Positions 11,345 to 23,429 of a stretch of 64,000 nt of DNA are shown here, piece after piece. This stretch comes from Acanthamoeba castellanii str. Neff (lineage: Eukaryota; Discosea; Longamoebia; Acanthamoebidae). The DNA lies in contig NW_004457391.1 of assembly GCF_000313135.1 (NCBI RefSeq), positions 318,700 through 382,699 of the forward strand, read 5' to 3'. The first letter of the stretch is position 1. Every line of letters starts with the position of its first letter. The notes beneath the pieces were generated by a model. It was not told the origin of the DNA, did not search any database, and was given only the letters and a program-made list of their open reading frames with translations. The position numbers and the translations under genes are program-made.

Positions 11345-13176
11345 TCAGCCGAAGCCACCGACACCATTGGAAGTGGTGGCAGCGCCGGCGGACCCAATGA
11401 CGGCGACGAGGCCAAAGTGGTCCGACGGAAAGACGACCGCGCCGCCTTCGTCGCCGCCTTCATCGCCCACAGGGGGCAGGGGCTGCGTGCCGATGAGCTC
11501 CATCGACCGGGCCTCCCACCGCGGCGCGCCCGCCCCAGACCGCAGCATCACCCGGTCGATCCGCCTGTGGACGGCCCCAGCACACGTCAGCAGGCAAGAC
11601 ATTTTGAAATCGGTTTGGCGGTAAAGAGAAAAGGGGGGAATGCGTGGTGTGCGGACGGGCCTACCGTGATCGGCCGGAGGAGGTGGTCTCGGCGGCCATG
11701 GCGTTGCGCTGCGGGTCGAACGTGTAGCCAGCCTGCGCCGGGTAGAGCGACGGCCACACATCCACAAATTGGCCCCACTGGAACATTGAATGTTCGATCG
11801 CAACCACGATTATGATTTTCATCGCCACTGTAGAAGTTCAGACCGTGTGTCGTGCGTGTCGTGTGCCGTGTGCCGTGTGCCGTGTGTCACGCACCTGAGG
11901 TGGCAGGCCGCGATCCTCTTCGCCGTCTTCGAAGTTGAAGTCACCCATCATCCACACGTCGGCCTTCTCGTCTTCTGTAGTTACAAACGCAATGTTATCA
12001 ATGAATGTGGTTTGCGTGGTAGCCACCAAAAGAGGGGGAAATTTGTGCCTGGCTCGGCGGCAGGGCAGATCTTGGCGAAGATGACCTGCAGCTGGAGGTG
12101 GCGTTTGTTGTACAGGTCCGACCCCTTCCGATTGCTCGTGAGGTGCACCACCGGCACCCACACCTTCCGGCCCTCCACCAGAAACTGCGCTATCGTCACC
12201 CTTCACCGCGCGACACACACGACACACGCAACAAGTCAATTGAGCAAACATCAAGGGAAAATAAACGTTGTCAGAATTGCGTACTTCTTGGACTTGCTGA
12301 ACTGGTGCGTGATGAGCCTGCCGGTCATGCAGTGAGCACACGGCGCACGACACACGACACACGACACACTCACGACGCACACACAAGGAATAGAGGGACG
12401 AGGCACCGGTGGAAGGGGAGCTTGGAGAGGATGAGCTGTCCGTAGTAGGGCTTGAGGCTGTACCCGAGCGACCCGTCAGACACGTAGTAGTTCCGCTGCA
12501 CCCACTCCTCCCGCATCAGCCGAATCAAGAACGGCTGCGTCACCTCCTAATTCTCCCACCGCACACACGACGCACACGCGACACGATACACACGCGACAC
12601 GACACGACACGACACACGACACACGACACACGACACACGGTCAGACACCTTCATCATCGTCTTTGTGTTGAAGCTGTCGTCGGAAATGATCCGGGGCTAC
12701 ACCTGGAGGCCGATGATGTCGGCATCGGTGTCGCGGAGGAGGTCGATCAGGGCCGGCATGCGCCGCTTGGTCTGTATCCGCTCGTTGCCGTACAGGTCGA
12801 ACAGCACGTTCATCGTGCACAGCTTGTACGTCCGCCCGCCACCCACCTCCTCTACAACTGACGTGGTCTCGGTCTCGGCGTCAGCCTCGGCCTCGGCTTC
12901 GTGGTCAGGGCTCGGCCGAGTGGTGGAGGTGCTGGCAGCCGCCGGCTGAGGTGGCACGGGCGGTCTGGATCCGGGTTTTTTCCTGGCGCCCCCGTCGGTG
13001 GGTGCCACCGCAGGGAGGACCACTTCGGTCCAGGCGTCGGTGGCGGGGTCGAACCGGAAGGGCACCTGGTTGGCAAAGACCGGCAACTTTTTGAGCGGGC
13101 CTGGGGCTCCACTGGGCCTCTTCACACCTCCTCCTCCCCGTCCCCTGCCACCACCTCCTCCTCTGTTCTTCTTCAT
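11345..13176 (-). CDS. EEP-superfamily (CCR4/TDP2-like) phosphodiesterase
   Basis: Multi-exon gene starting MKKNRGGGGGRGRGGGG, a basic Gly/Arg-rich tail, followed by a linker of about 100 residues. The endonuclease/exonuclease/phosphatase fold then appears in order: KLCTMNVLFDLYGNER; DIIGLQ joined across an intron (about 12693 to 12547) to EVTQPFLIRLM, restoring the catalytic LQEV; VPVVHLTSNRKGSDLYNKRH; VWMMGDFNFEDGEE with the DxN residues; GYTFDPQRNAMAAE; RRIDRVMLRS; and FPSDHFGLVAVI with the final SDH. All catalytic motifs are present, so the enzyme is probably active. The substrate may be RNA, a tyrosyl-DNA adduct or a lipid phosphate and cannot be chosen from the sequence. Confidence 0.82.
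12545..12642. repeat. Intronic CACACGACA repeat
   Basis: Tandem CACACGACA/CGACACGACA units lie in the intron that splits the LQEV motif of the EEP gene. Confidence 0.85.
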
Positions 13177-13374
13177 CTTCCTCTTGTCCGGTATTGATTG
13201 AGGTTCTTCTGCTTTCAGCGTGGGTGGCTCAAATTCTCTGAACCAACCGTTCTAGCAGACTTCTCATCTTTCATGTCACTGCTGCACCTCAACTCAAAAC
13301 TTGTTGCTTGCATTTGAGGGCAGCAACAATGTAGTTACATGTTTTACGTTTTATGTTGTGATGTGTTGTGTTAA

Positions 13375-16129
13375 TTACATGAAAGTGTTGAGTATGTACA
13401 AGATGAGGAGGGTGGCCAGGAGTACGATGACCGGCCGATAGCCGGTGCTCTCGGGCGGGCTCGAGGGCGTGGGCATGAGCGGGCCGATGCGTCGGGAAGA
13501 CGATGGCGACGTCGATGAGGCGGCGGCGTCTCGCTTCTTCTTCATCTTCTCCTCCTTCTTCTGCTTGGCCTGCTCCTGCAGCTGCCTCTTGCGCGTCTCC
13601 TTGGCGATGTCGCGCATGGCGCTCACGGCCGACTGGGAGTAGAGCGTCGTCTGCTCAAAGTGCGAGCCGGCCTTGTCGTTGATCTTGCGGATGATGCCCT
13701 CCATGTCCTCCATCTCGTCGTTGATCACCTCCTGCAGGTTGTCCTTCGTCTCCCTGGCCTGCTCCATGTCCTTCTGCCATGGTCGCTTCCACTCTTGCGC
13801 CAGCGCCACATAATCCAACTTATCGCTATCCTGCAATCCAGCATCACAGTCAACATGCGTGTGTCGTTGGGCGTGTGTGTCGTGTGTGTCGTGTCGTGTG
13901 TGGCATGTGTGTCGTGTCAACTTACCTGCATGCCGATGGGCGCCTTCCAGTCCCTGGTGTCGTCGAAAAAGTCGTCCATGTCGCGATGGTACGAATCAAG
14001 CCAGATATGGTAGGCGCGCTGCCGCTGGCTGATGATCGTCGCCTTCGACTTGGAATCGTAGGTGGGGAACCTGTTCCCAGGTGGTTCACGAACACAAGTC
14101 AATGCGTGTCGTGTCGTGTCGTTGGTCGTGTCGTGTCGCCATACCTGTTCAACAAGGCCAGGCGCTGGGACGAGGCGTAGAGTTTCTTCTGCCGCCGTCG
14201 ACTGCCCTTGCTGCCGGCGCTGCTGTCGTAGCCGCCGATCTCGTCGCTCAGCTTGAGCCGCGGGATGACAAAATCGCTGGCCGATCGCGGTCGCCGGCCC
14301 TGCGATGGCCCTGCGATGGTCGCTGGGCTTCCGGTCTCGTCGCTCGCCACCAGGCCGCCTCGCTTGATGGTCTTCTTGAATGGCGATGGCGTCGGGCCGC
14401 CGCTGCCGAAGCCGCCATCCTCTTGGTCACTGCTGGTAGCGGACCCGCCGCTCTCCTCGATGATGACCGCGAGCGGCTCCCGAAGCCTGTTCTTCTTTTT
14501 GTTTGTCGTCTTCTTCGTTTTCTTGATGTTGTCGCCCCTCGCCGTGCTGAAGGCCTGCTGGGACGATACCAGGTCGCCGAGGCTGCTGCTGCCGTCGGCG
14601 CCTTCGTAGACGTCCGCAGAGGCCGACATGGACACATCGCCCTCGGAACAGACCTCCTCCTCCTCGTCCTCGAAGTGCTCGATGAGCGTGGTGGGGGTGA
14701 TCACGCCCAGCACCTCGCCGCTCTCGTCCGTGGTCACCGCGTAGCGGGGAGACGACGGCGCCGAACCGTCCGAGCGCCAGCCGTTGATGCCGCTGCCGCC
14801 GTCTTCGAGGTCGTCAAAATTGATCAGGTGGCCTTCGTTGCTGTTGAGCACGAGGATGCTGTCCCTCCTTGCGCTTCTTCGTGCGCTTGGACGATTTTCC
14901 CGACTTGCGCTTGATAATCTTGCTGCCGCCGCCGCCCTCGGAGTGGTCGCTGTCGCCCACGCTTTCCTCGTCGTCCACGAATCCGTCGCTGCTAACGCTG
15001 TTGCTTCTTTCGCCGGCACGGTGGTGCAGCAGGTGGTCGAGATCCACGTTCTCGCGCATGTCCCGCAGCCGGCCGGCTTCGTCCTCCGTCACCGCGCCGC
15101 CGGCCATTCCCACCAGCGGTGAGGCCTGGCCGTCGCTCCCGTCGTCGGCCTCGCTGAAGTAGCCCCGCACGCCCTGCGTCGTCTTCTTGAACTTGTCGCG
15201 GAACCCCTTGAAGCTCTTCTTGAACTTCTTGTCGGGCGACGACAGCGCGAGCCTGATAGAGCGTTGGGTAAAGAGATCTAAGTGCGTGTGCGGTGGTGCG
15301 TGTGCGTGAACAGAAAGGAGGCCATACGCGCGCTTGTCGTCGGCCGATCGAAAGGAGGCCATGTCGAGGCCGACGGGCATAGACGCTCGCACGGTCGGAT
15401 CGCTCCCGTCCAGGGAGCTCGGCCGTCGTACGTAGTTCTCGGGCACATCGACGCCCAGTTCGAGCTTGAGGTGGACTTCACCGCGCACGGGCTTCTTGTC
15501 CCGTCGGGCCAGCGCGTACCACTGATCGAGCGCACGGTGGCGGTGGAGGTGGCCCAGGGGCAGCACCACCTCGCCCTGGAAGTGGTCGTGCAGCGGGCTG
15601 TGCTCAAAGCACATCACCTTCAGCTCGACGTCCTTCTTTTTGCGGCCTGGCGGGAACTCACTGCGCGTGCCCAACAACCAGCGGTTAAAATTACTTTCTT
15701 TGAACCACACGGCCAAGGAGTTAAAAATTTGAACTTGATGACCTTTTCAGCTGAGCACAGCAGAAGTAAGGATGGTATTGTATGTATAGTGGTGTACGTA
15801 CAAGTAGAGCTCTTCGTTCCACACGACGTTGGTCTGGCCGCGCTGCACGCGATTGGTGCGCACGTTGAGCAGGATGTCGCTCGTTTTAACGTCCTCGATT
15901 ACGATTTGGCAGTAGTAGCGCATGGTGCGCAGAGCGTCGGGTCGCAGCCCCAGCGACACGAAGTTGCGGCCCTCGATGGCTGCGTACAAATTAAATTAAA
16001 GTAAATTAGGGAACAAAAAAGGCACAAAAGATTGGTGATCGTACCAACTACGAGAAGAGCGGGAGACGCCCGCGTCTTGGCAGGGCTGGTGCTCATCAGT
16101 CCATTCGATGTTGTTTGGATAAGTGCCAT
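13375..16129 (-). CDS. C2-domain protein with C-terminal tail anchor; apparent frameshift
   Basis: The ATG at 16129 starts MALIQTTSNGLMSTSPAKTR. The next exons encode a C2 domain: AIEGRNFVSLGLRPDALRTM, an inserted YCQIVIEDVKTSDILL, NVVWNEELYLY, then HDHFQGEVVLPLGHLH and VRGEVHLKLELG. A long charged Ser/Asp/Lys-rich middle follows (15250-14100), then a helical segment (WKAPIGMQ, KRPWQKDMEQARETKDNLQE). The C-terminus is a single hydrophobic anchor, VIVLLATLLILYILNTFM, as in tail-anchored membrane proteins. The C2 domain lacks an obvious full set of Ca2+-binding Asp residues. Near 14870-14880 the reading must jump one base (KRTKKRK to RRDSILVLN) with no intron motif, so there is either a sequence error in the GGAGGG run or a real frameshift. 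Confidence 0.7.
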
Positions 16130-16659
16130 GTTGTTTCTTGGTGGATAGGAGGGCAAGGGGGCGTTGCTGGATAGAGATTTAGATCAAACACTCTGCATCC
16201 GAGGCTAAGAGATGCCTGACAGGTTTCGAAAGTTATACTGACTGGATCAAGCAAAAATGGATTGAATCGAGAGATGCGCCAGCCGATCGTTCTCCTCTCC
16301 GCGAGTTCTCTTTTCGTTTTGCCACCGGCAACTGTTGGGTGGAAAATCGGAGGAAATGAATTGCGGAAATCCCCCGAGGCTTCTGCCGATCGGACTCAAG
16401 CGGGCGAATCACATCCCTGCGTGGGGTGGGGCCATAACGGCGTCCGCGAACACCTTGACGCAGCCAGGGACATCGAAAACTTGCTGGGGACGTCTATACC
16501 TTGATGTGGAAGTTCATCAACGAAAGCGAGAGCTGCTCCTTGCTTGTGGTCTGCCTGTTCAGCGCTGTGCATTATTCAGACATTTTGCGAAATTTTTCCA
16601 AGTAGTTGTAGCCAAGTTTCTGGTGTTTGTTTTGGCGCGAATGTTGCACTCTGGCAAAG
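16130..16659. promoter_or_regulatory. Divergent intergenic region, C2 gene / FIRRM-like gene
   Basis: The region separates two divergent ATGs and must hold both promoters. I see no extended coding frame with similarity and no repeat. A short out-of-frame ATG lies at 16641, 19 bases upstream of the gene start, opening a 15-codon frame that overlaps the start of the main CDS. It could act as an upstream ORF. Confidence 0.4.
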
Positions 16660-19600
16660 ATGGATCTGCAATCGCTGCTGCTCGATAGCAGCTTGGACCT
16701 GGTCACCAAGACAAATGCTGTTGAGGCGGTGCAGGCTTGGGATGTTACTAAGGTCACGGACAATTTCGAGATGCTTTGGAGTGCTCTCAGCGTACGTTAA
16801 TGCAACGATTTTGACGATTTTTGATCTATTCACGCATCTTTCTTCACATTCAGCAACCCATACTTGATGTGATGGCACCCATGCCGCTTCGATTAGCGGC
16901 CTTACAAGCGTCCGCATCGTTGATCAGCGTTTGCACGAACCAAGACATGCTTACGCCGTTCTTTACCACCTTCTCCTTCCACGTACGCTACTTTCACTTA
17001 TCATCGATCTATTCATTCAGCCCGATAGCACCAAAGGGCTTCTTACACTTTCGATCTCTCGCTGCTGCGTACACAGGCCAAGACGCTCTACGAGGCGGCT
17101 GTAGAACGACTCGCACAGGCCTTTGACCGCACTGCCGTAGCGGCGCCCAGCCCACGCGATCTCTTGGAGCTGCTGGGAGTACGCGTCTCCCCTTATGCCG
17201 AGACAGAGCTTGCGAGTTGAGCTCAATACTCTGTCTCTTTCTCACCACGTTGATGCCCTCTTTATTTCTTTCGGTAGGAACAAAGGAGGTGCGTGATATT
17301 CTTCGAGAGATGCAAGACGGCGATGGAGTCAATGTCCCTCGAGCGCGACGCCATAGTGCTGACCGTCTTCCTCGACCACTTCTTCTCCGTTGTCAACCCC
17401 GCCATCTCTCGGTCAACCGTATGCCAGCGCCCACATCCACTCACCCACCACCTCTGCTCATCTCACCCCTCTCGGCTGGTCACGCGTTCCAGGAGCTCTT
17501 GTCCAAGTTGTCCGGCGCTGGCATACAAGGCCCCGAAGCTGCGACACTGACGCAGGAGGCCAACGCCCTGTTCACAAGCGCGCTGACATTGCTGTCTCAG
17601 TTCGTCCCCCTCCACCTCAAGATGTTCCCTCCTTCGCCTTCGCCCTCGCAAATGCCGCAACCCTACGACGACCCGGAGCTCCTCTACGGTGAGCTCCCCA
17701 ATGCGTCAACTAATAATAATAGTAAGAATGATGATGATAATGATAATAATGTAAGGATAATAGGTTGCTGACCCAATGGGCGCTCTTACTTTGTGACTTT
17801 GCTCATCCAATCCCCTTTTTGTTCTCCTCGTGCACAGTCATGCAACAGATCATCGCGATCGGCGACAAGTGTGCCAAGAACGTCAAGGTCCAGACAGCCG
17901 TGTGGAAGCTCGTCCGGGAGATCACCCTCATGCACCCCTACCGACTACAGGTTGGATCCACCAGCGCCCTTACAAAACGCTTCCGTTCGGTGTTCTCATT
18001 CTGCTTTCTTCTTCTTCTTCTTCCCGCAGAACCCAGCCCTGCTCAACCGAGTCGTCACGCTGTGCGTCCTGAAGGTGCAGTCGAGTTGGAACGCAGCGAT
18101 GCCATGCGCGCCGCGCCTGGTGCTGAGTCGTGAGGTATGTGGGCCTGATGAATGCACGAGAGACGCCAAAGTGAGCCTCTACCGTACCGTTCCTTTTTTG
18201 ATCTGTTTTTTCTTGACAAACACCACGAGCAGCGCGCCGGCGAGCTGGTGTCCAAGGGCGATGAAAAGGCCTTTGAGAACAAGGTCAAGGCCTGCCGTTT
18301 CCTGCTGTCCGTGATGGGCATACTCTCTCGCTCATACGGTATATTGCACACTCTTCTTCCTTCTTCCCTCTTCCTTTATGTCTGTCTCACGGCTGGTTAT
18401 CGTTGTTAGCGCCGCATTTCGTGCCTCATTTCGGGAAGCTGGCTTCCTTTGTGCTGCTCATCGGAAGGTACCGCCCCTCTCTTTCCCTTCGGATCAACAA
18501 CGAAGGTTACAGTTTTTCTCACACGCACTCCGCTACGCCAGCAATCTCATCGAAGACCCGAGCAAGCCTGGCGCATTCACGCGTAACTACCCCCCCTCCC
18601 CCACAAATTGTTTTGCGGTGATCGTCGCTGGCTCATCCCTCGCCACACATTGACGTTATGTCTCGTTTCGGTTTCGGTCCATCCAGCCCAGGCACATAAG
18701 GCCGCCTCCGCGGTGTATAAGACCGTGTGCGGTTGCATCAAGGTACGATCACAGCACAGGTCACACCTGTGGTGTGGTGTGGTGTGGTGTGTGTGTGGAG
18801 CGCTTTGGTGCTTTCGCCGGCGGAACTCACACCACTGTTTACTGTCTCCGATAATTCAGACCCTCTTTTGTGCGTCGACGTTGAACGACGAGCACAGGGC
18901 CAAGCTGCTGGAGATGTTCGCGATTCGCGTTGGCGGCGAGGATCCGCTTTCCGCGCCCAAGCTCCAGGTACACAGCTGCGAGCTCTCAACACGCGCGCGT
19001 GTGCGCTACGATGGCCTCCACCCCCACCCCCAACCAACACCTTGGCGCACTTACTCATCCTGTGAGTTCTGCACAGATTCTGCTCTATCTCTGCCAGAAC
19101 CTCCCGCCGTCGATTCTCTTTCCGCAGGCCGTCGCGTACGCGGTCCTCGCCCTCTCTTGGCTCCTGTACTGGAATTCCAATTCCCTTTTTTCCCCCGTGT
19201 GTCGTGTGGGGTGTATCAGGGTGCTCTATTGGATAATGAACGGCGTGGAGACGTGCTGTGCCCAAGTGCTCAAGAACGGGCTCGAGAGCGTGGCGGTGCC
19301 GACGTCCGCCCTAATCTACTCCCTCAGTCGGAAAGGTCCCCAGATGCTGCAGGTCCGTACCAGCTGGCACCATAACACAACCGCACACGCACACAGTGCC
19401 AAAAGAACCTCACACCTTTTATGGTTGGCATGCCGGCCGATAGGAAGTGGAGTGCTTCCTGTTTCAGCACCTGTTCCACCCCCACTTCCTGTGCTCGCAG
19501 CTGGCCGTGGAGCTCCACAGTTTTGTGCTCAGCAACGCTGACGAGGCGCTCCAGCGACGGCACATCCAGCTGCTCGCCAATCTGGTCCGTCGTTTGCTCT

Positions 19601-21433
19601 CCTCTCTCTCCTCTCTCTTCGTTGTTTGTGAGCGCTCGGCTCATCCTCGCTGGTGCGCGCCACTGCAGATCAAAACGGGCGGCAGCCGCGTGGTGGAGTC
19701 CCTCGCTCCGCTCTTCCCATTCCTCGTCAACTCCGTCTCGTCGTCGGCCAAGGTATGTTTATAAAGCACTCAATATTTAGTATTGTTATTTTTATATGAT
19801 GTTAATTTTTAACATTGGACGTTGCTCGCTGCTTACACCTGTTCGCAGGAATTCCTGCTGCGTGAGCTCACGGAAGATTTGCTCAATGGACAAACCAAGA
19901 GCGCCGCATCAGAGGTAAGTGTCGTGTCGTTGGTCATGTCGTGTCGTGTGGCTATTGGTGCTGATGAGCGGACAAATGGCAGGAGGCGATACTCTATCGA
20001 CTGGCCGCATTCCTGCCGGCGTGGACGATGCGACCGGGCGCTACCGAGCCTCTCACCACCGGCACCGATGCTCTCCTTGGCCAAATCGCTCGCCTGTGTG
20101 TGCGCCAATTCACCTCGCAACACGTGCTCCCGCCACAACTGGTACAACACACACACACACAACCGCACGCGCACGCGCTGACACTCGAATGTACGAGTAG
20201 ATCAGCGTCGCGGAGTGCCTGGTGGCGTTAATGGCCTACGAGCGGCTGCCGGAGCGGGACTCCACGGCGCGCACCCTGCTGGAGTCCCTGGGCGACCTGC
20301 TGCGCAACGTGACCGAGGACCCGCTCAAGTACCACGCTCTCCACCTGCTCCCGAGCCTCGTCGACCTCTCTGTCCTCATCCCCGCCTTCTCGCCCGACAT
20401 GCTGCCCAACGTACGCCTCCATGACACACGCGCACCGTCGCATACGCACACGCACCGCCGCACACGCACACGCACCGCCGCACACGCGCATGACACATAT
20501 GTGTGCGGCGGCCCGGGGCAGTTTTTGGTGGGCTACGGGCAGGTGATGAGCACGTTTCCGTCGACAAAGCCGGCGGTGGCGCAGTTCTTGGCGAGGTGCC
20601 ACGTCAGGCTGCGGGCGGACATGCAGGACCGCGTGCTGCGCAGCTGCGCGGGCCTCTTCCAGCAGCTGCTGGCCGACGGCGACTGGACCGTGTGCGCCGA
20701 GACTATGCAGAGCTTCCAACATTTTGCACAATTCATACCTTACCCCCTCGAGAGCATCCAGGTACGACAACACGCGCCTTTTTCTCCCGTCTGCCTTGCA
20801 CCCGCCGCTGACACCGCACCACACGCACACAACACACGACACAACGAAACAGGGGCTTCTATCGTCCGAGTGCCGGACGATGTTAATTCATTTTCTGAGC
20901 GGCCACCCGATTGCGCTCTCCAAGGACCAGCAACCCGTGCGTGCGCCGTTCCTTTTTGTGTTGTCTGCGTGTGTGGGGCTTCTTCATCTAATCGCTGCAC
21001 ACACACACACACTCTTTCGATTTGTCGCCACGACACGACACACGACACACAGATGGACGACGCCCAAGTGGCCGACCACGTCGCAGCAGGGCTGGCCAAC
21101 TACACCAAGGAGCGACTCGCCCAGGCCCAGGTACTCTCTTTACCCTGTCTCTGACCATTCCACTCGTAGAGAGTACTGACCACACAGTACTCAACCGCAC
21201 ACGTTCGAACGACGCGCGTGTGCCAGGCCTGCCTGCTGGGGAGCAGTTCGGCGTCGGGCCAGGAGTCGGTGGAGAAGGCGCTGGCGCTGCTGGCCAAGGC
21301 TGCGGCCATCGTGTCCACGCTGCCGCCCTCGGCCCTCTCCTCGCACGCCCCGCAGTTCCAGGCCCAGCTGGCCCAGCTCTGCCAACTGTTGCCCCCTGCC
21401 GACCCGGCCACCGTCGTCATCAACCTCGAATGA
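16660..21433 (+). CDS. Large helical protein, tentatively FIRRM/C1orf112/FLIP family
   Basis: Gene with about twenty short exons and a product near 1,000 residues starting MDLQSLLLDSSLDLVTKTNA. Frame continuity supports joins such as LWSALS/QPILDVMAP and LLELLG/EQRRCVIFFERC. The protein is alpha-helical throughout with a HEAT/ARM flavour, without membrane segments or catalytic motifs. The segments ECFLFQHLFHPHFLCSQLAV (19450-19510) and VWKLVREITLMHPYRLQ (17900-17950) recall the FIRRM/FLIP partner of the FIGNL1 ATPase in homologous recombination, whose length also agrees. This assignment is from memory of the family and is tentative. The alternative is an unrelated HEAT-repeat scaffold. The last exon ends VVINLE at 21433. 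The ATG at 16660 is preceded by an out-of-frame ATG. Confidence 0.5.
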
Positions 21434-21934
21434 ACACAAAAACGCCGATTTCTTTCGCCCTCCTCTCTCGACGTGTCGTGGTGCGTTCTACGAGCGTGAG
21501 CATCCCCAACAAGAACAGCAGCAAGAACTGTAGTTGTTCGGCGTTAAACTGGCCAGAACAACGCAGTTTGTTGCGACCACAATAAACGCCCCTTTTTTCT
21601 CACGCGGCGGTTAGCCGACGTGTTGCCAGCGCGGCCAGCGCTGTTGAGGCACGCGGTTAGCGTGGCCTTCCCTTTTCTGGCCTCGTAGCGCAGTTTGGGC
21701 ATGGCTTTAGTCTCAGGTTAGGGTTCTCGGAGTTCGAGGGTACGGAGGAGGTGGTGGACGTTCTGGGCTGTTTTGAGACGCTTTGCGTAAAATGCACTCC
21801 TGTTAGTATGCGTTCGGGACGTTTATTGTGGGAGCACCACAAGATGGGAAGATGGGAATTATGAACATTGTTTTAAAATCGAAAATACAGCTCAACCAGG
21901 CAGTTGTCTGCCTAAGAAAAAAGAACAGAAGAAG
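21434..21934. other. 3' flank of the FIRRM-like gene; no gene seen
   Basis: It contains an AATAAA at 21581-21586, about 150 bases after the stop, a plausible poly(A) signal. The remainder up to the TRIM-NHL pseudogene shows no supported coding frame, RNA gene or repeat. Confidence 0.4.
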
Positions 21935-22960
21935 ATGCGGAAGACCAAGAAGAGAGAGATGAACCACCACCAGACGCTTGCCGCCGCTGCTGCTGCTGAG
22001 GAGGAGGACGTGGGCACGTGTTCCATATGTTTCCTCGCCTTCAGCGCGAGCGAGGCCGACCGCCTGCCGCGGCTGCTCAAGTGCGGCCACTCCTTCTGCA
22101 CCGCGTGCCTCACCCGCCTCCTTGGCTCCACCACCCCCGCACCCACCACCAACGCCGAAGCCGAAGCCGAAGCCGAACTGGCGGAGGCCATGAATCTTCT
22201 GCGGTGCCCCAAGTGCCGCACGGTGACGCGTGTTCGTCTGGTCGACGGCGAGGCCGCGGCGGAGGGCGTGAAGGGCCTGCCACGCAACTTTGACCTCATC
22301 GACCTCCTCTCCTCCTCCTCCTCCTCGGCCCGCAGCCAGAAGCAGCAGCCGCGGCCCTCCAGCGGGCGGCGGACGGGAAAGGCCTCGGCTGCGCTCAAGT
22401 GCGCCAACTGCGATAGCCATCCGGCGGAGAAGTTCTGCGAGCAGTGCAGCGGCGCCCACCTGTGCGTGTCGGGCGACGCGCAGCTCCACGCATTCCCTGC
22501 GCTACGGAGCCATGTGCGTGTCGGCCGACGCGCCCGAGCCGCGCGCCGCGTGCGAGCACCACCGGGCCAAGAAGGTGGAGATGTGGTGCGAGCGCGACGG
22601 CGTGGCCGTGTGCGTGGTGTGCCTCGTGGCGGGGCCGCACAAGGGCCACGACGCCCTCACCATCGAGGAGGCCGAGCTGCGAGTGCGTGAGCGGGTCGAG
22701 CTGGCCCAGGTGGAGGCCGCCATGGGCGAGGTCGAGGCCGGCGAACAGGAGAGCGGCCGCGAGGCGCGGGCGGCCATCAAGCAGCACTTTGACCGGATGC
22801 GCTAGCGCAGGCGGGTCAGGCACGTCGGGCGATTTGGTGGCAACCTGCCAGGCAGCGAGGACTGCGGCGGCAGCGGCGGCGACGGGAACGCAGGCAAGCA
22901 GCACCAGCATCGCATTCGCAAGTGAAGACAAGGGTCCAGGGTGGGCTCCTGGAGCGAAGA
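21935..22960 (+). pseudogene. TRIM-NHL pseudogene copy A (RING, B-box, truncated)
   Basis: Closely related to the intact gene at 60551. An ATG at 21935 opens MRKTKKREMNHHQT, then a C3HC4 RING (CSICFLAFSASEAD, CGHSFCTACLTRLL, RCPKCRTV) and the first B-box (CANCDSHPAEKFCEQC, HLCVSGDAQLH). At about 22521 five bases present in the intact copy are missing, which throws the frame out. The B-box 2 and coiled-coil part (EHHRAKKVEMWCERDGVAVC) continues in another frame. After HFDRMR an in-frame TAG at 22803 and a larger deletion follow, and the NHL repeats are absent. A truncated RING protein of about 250 residues could still be made, but the structure is that of a decayed copy. Confidence 0.85.
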
Positions 22961-23429
22961 AGAAAGTAAAACAGCCCTTGGATTGGTGAGACGGTGAGAT
23001 TGGGGATCAGATGTGGTGCTGATGGGGAAGGTGCTGGGTTGGAAAATAGCACTTTCATCTCCAGAAAGCCTGTGTTTACACAACTCCATTGCCAAAATGA
23101 TGGCATTCTCCCATATTCTACATTCATTTTTTATGTTCTTTTTGTTTTTGGAGTATCCTTAGATCATGAAAGTAGATTGAGACCATCATGTAAGGTAAGT
23201 AATGAGTCAATGACATCACCAGCAATCCTCAGCATCTCACTTCCACCATCAACCAGCTCAGTCACCACACTCAGGGACCCAGGTGGTGTTGAAGGCACAC
23301 TTGTGGTGGCAGAAGAGAATGAAGAATGCTCCTATAAAGGAGAAGCACCACACTCCGACCTTCCACCCAGGTAGTGGCGGAGAAATGTGAAGAAACTCCT
23401 CGTGCACAACTACAGTTGAATGTTCATCA
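22961..23429. other. Intergenic, nothing recognised
   Basis: It lies between two oppositely oriented TRIM-NHL remnants. A 126-codon frame at 22994-23374 starts with GTG, has no similarity I recognise and is not supported as a gene. Confidence 0.3.

Noticed and set aside
12545..12642. CRISPR-like regularly repeated sequence
   Set aside because: Units are contiguous 7-12 base simple repeats without spacers, inside a eukaryotic intron.
22994..23374. 126-codon frame between TRIM-NHL remnants
   Set aside because: GTG start, mixed codon use unlike neighbouring exons, and no recognisable motif.
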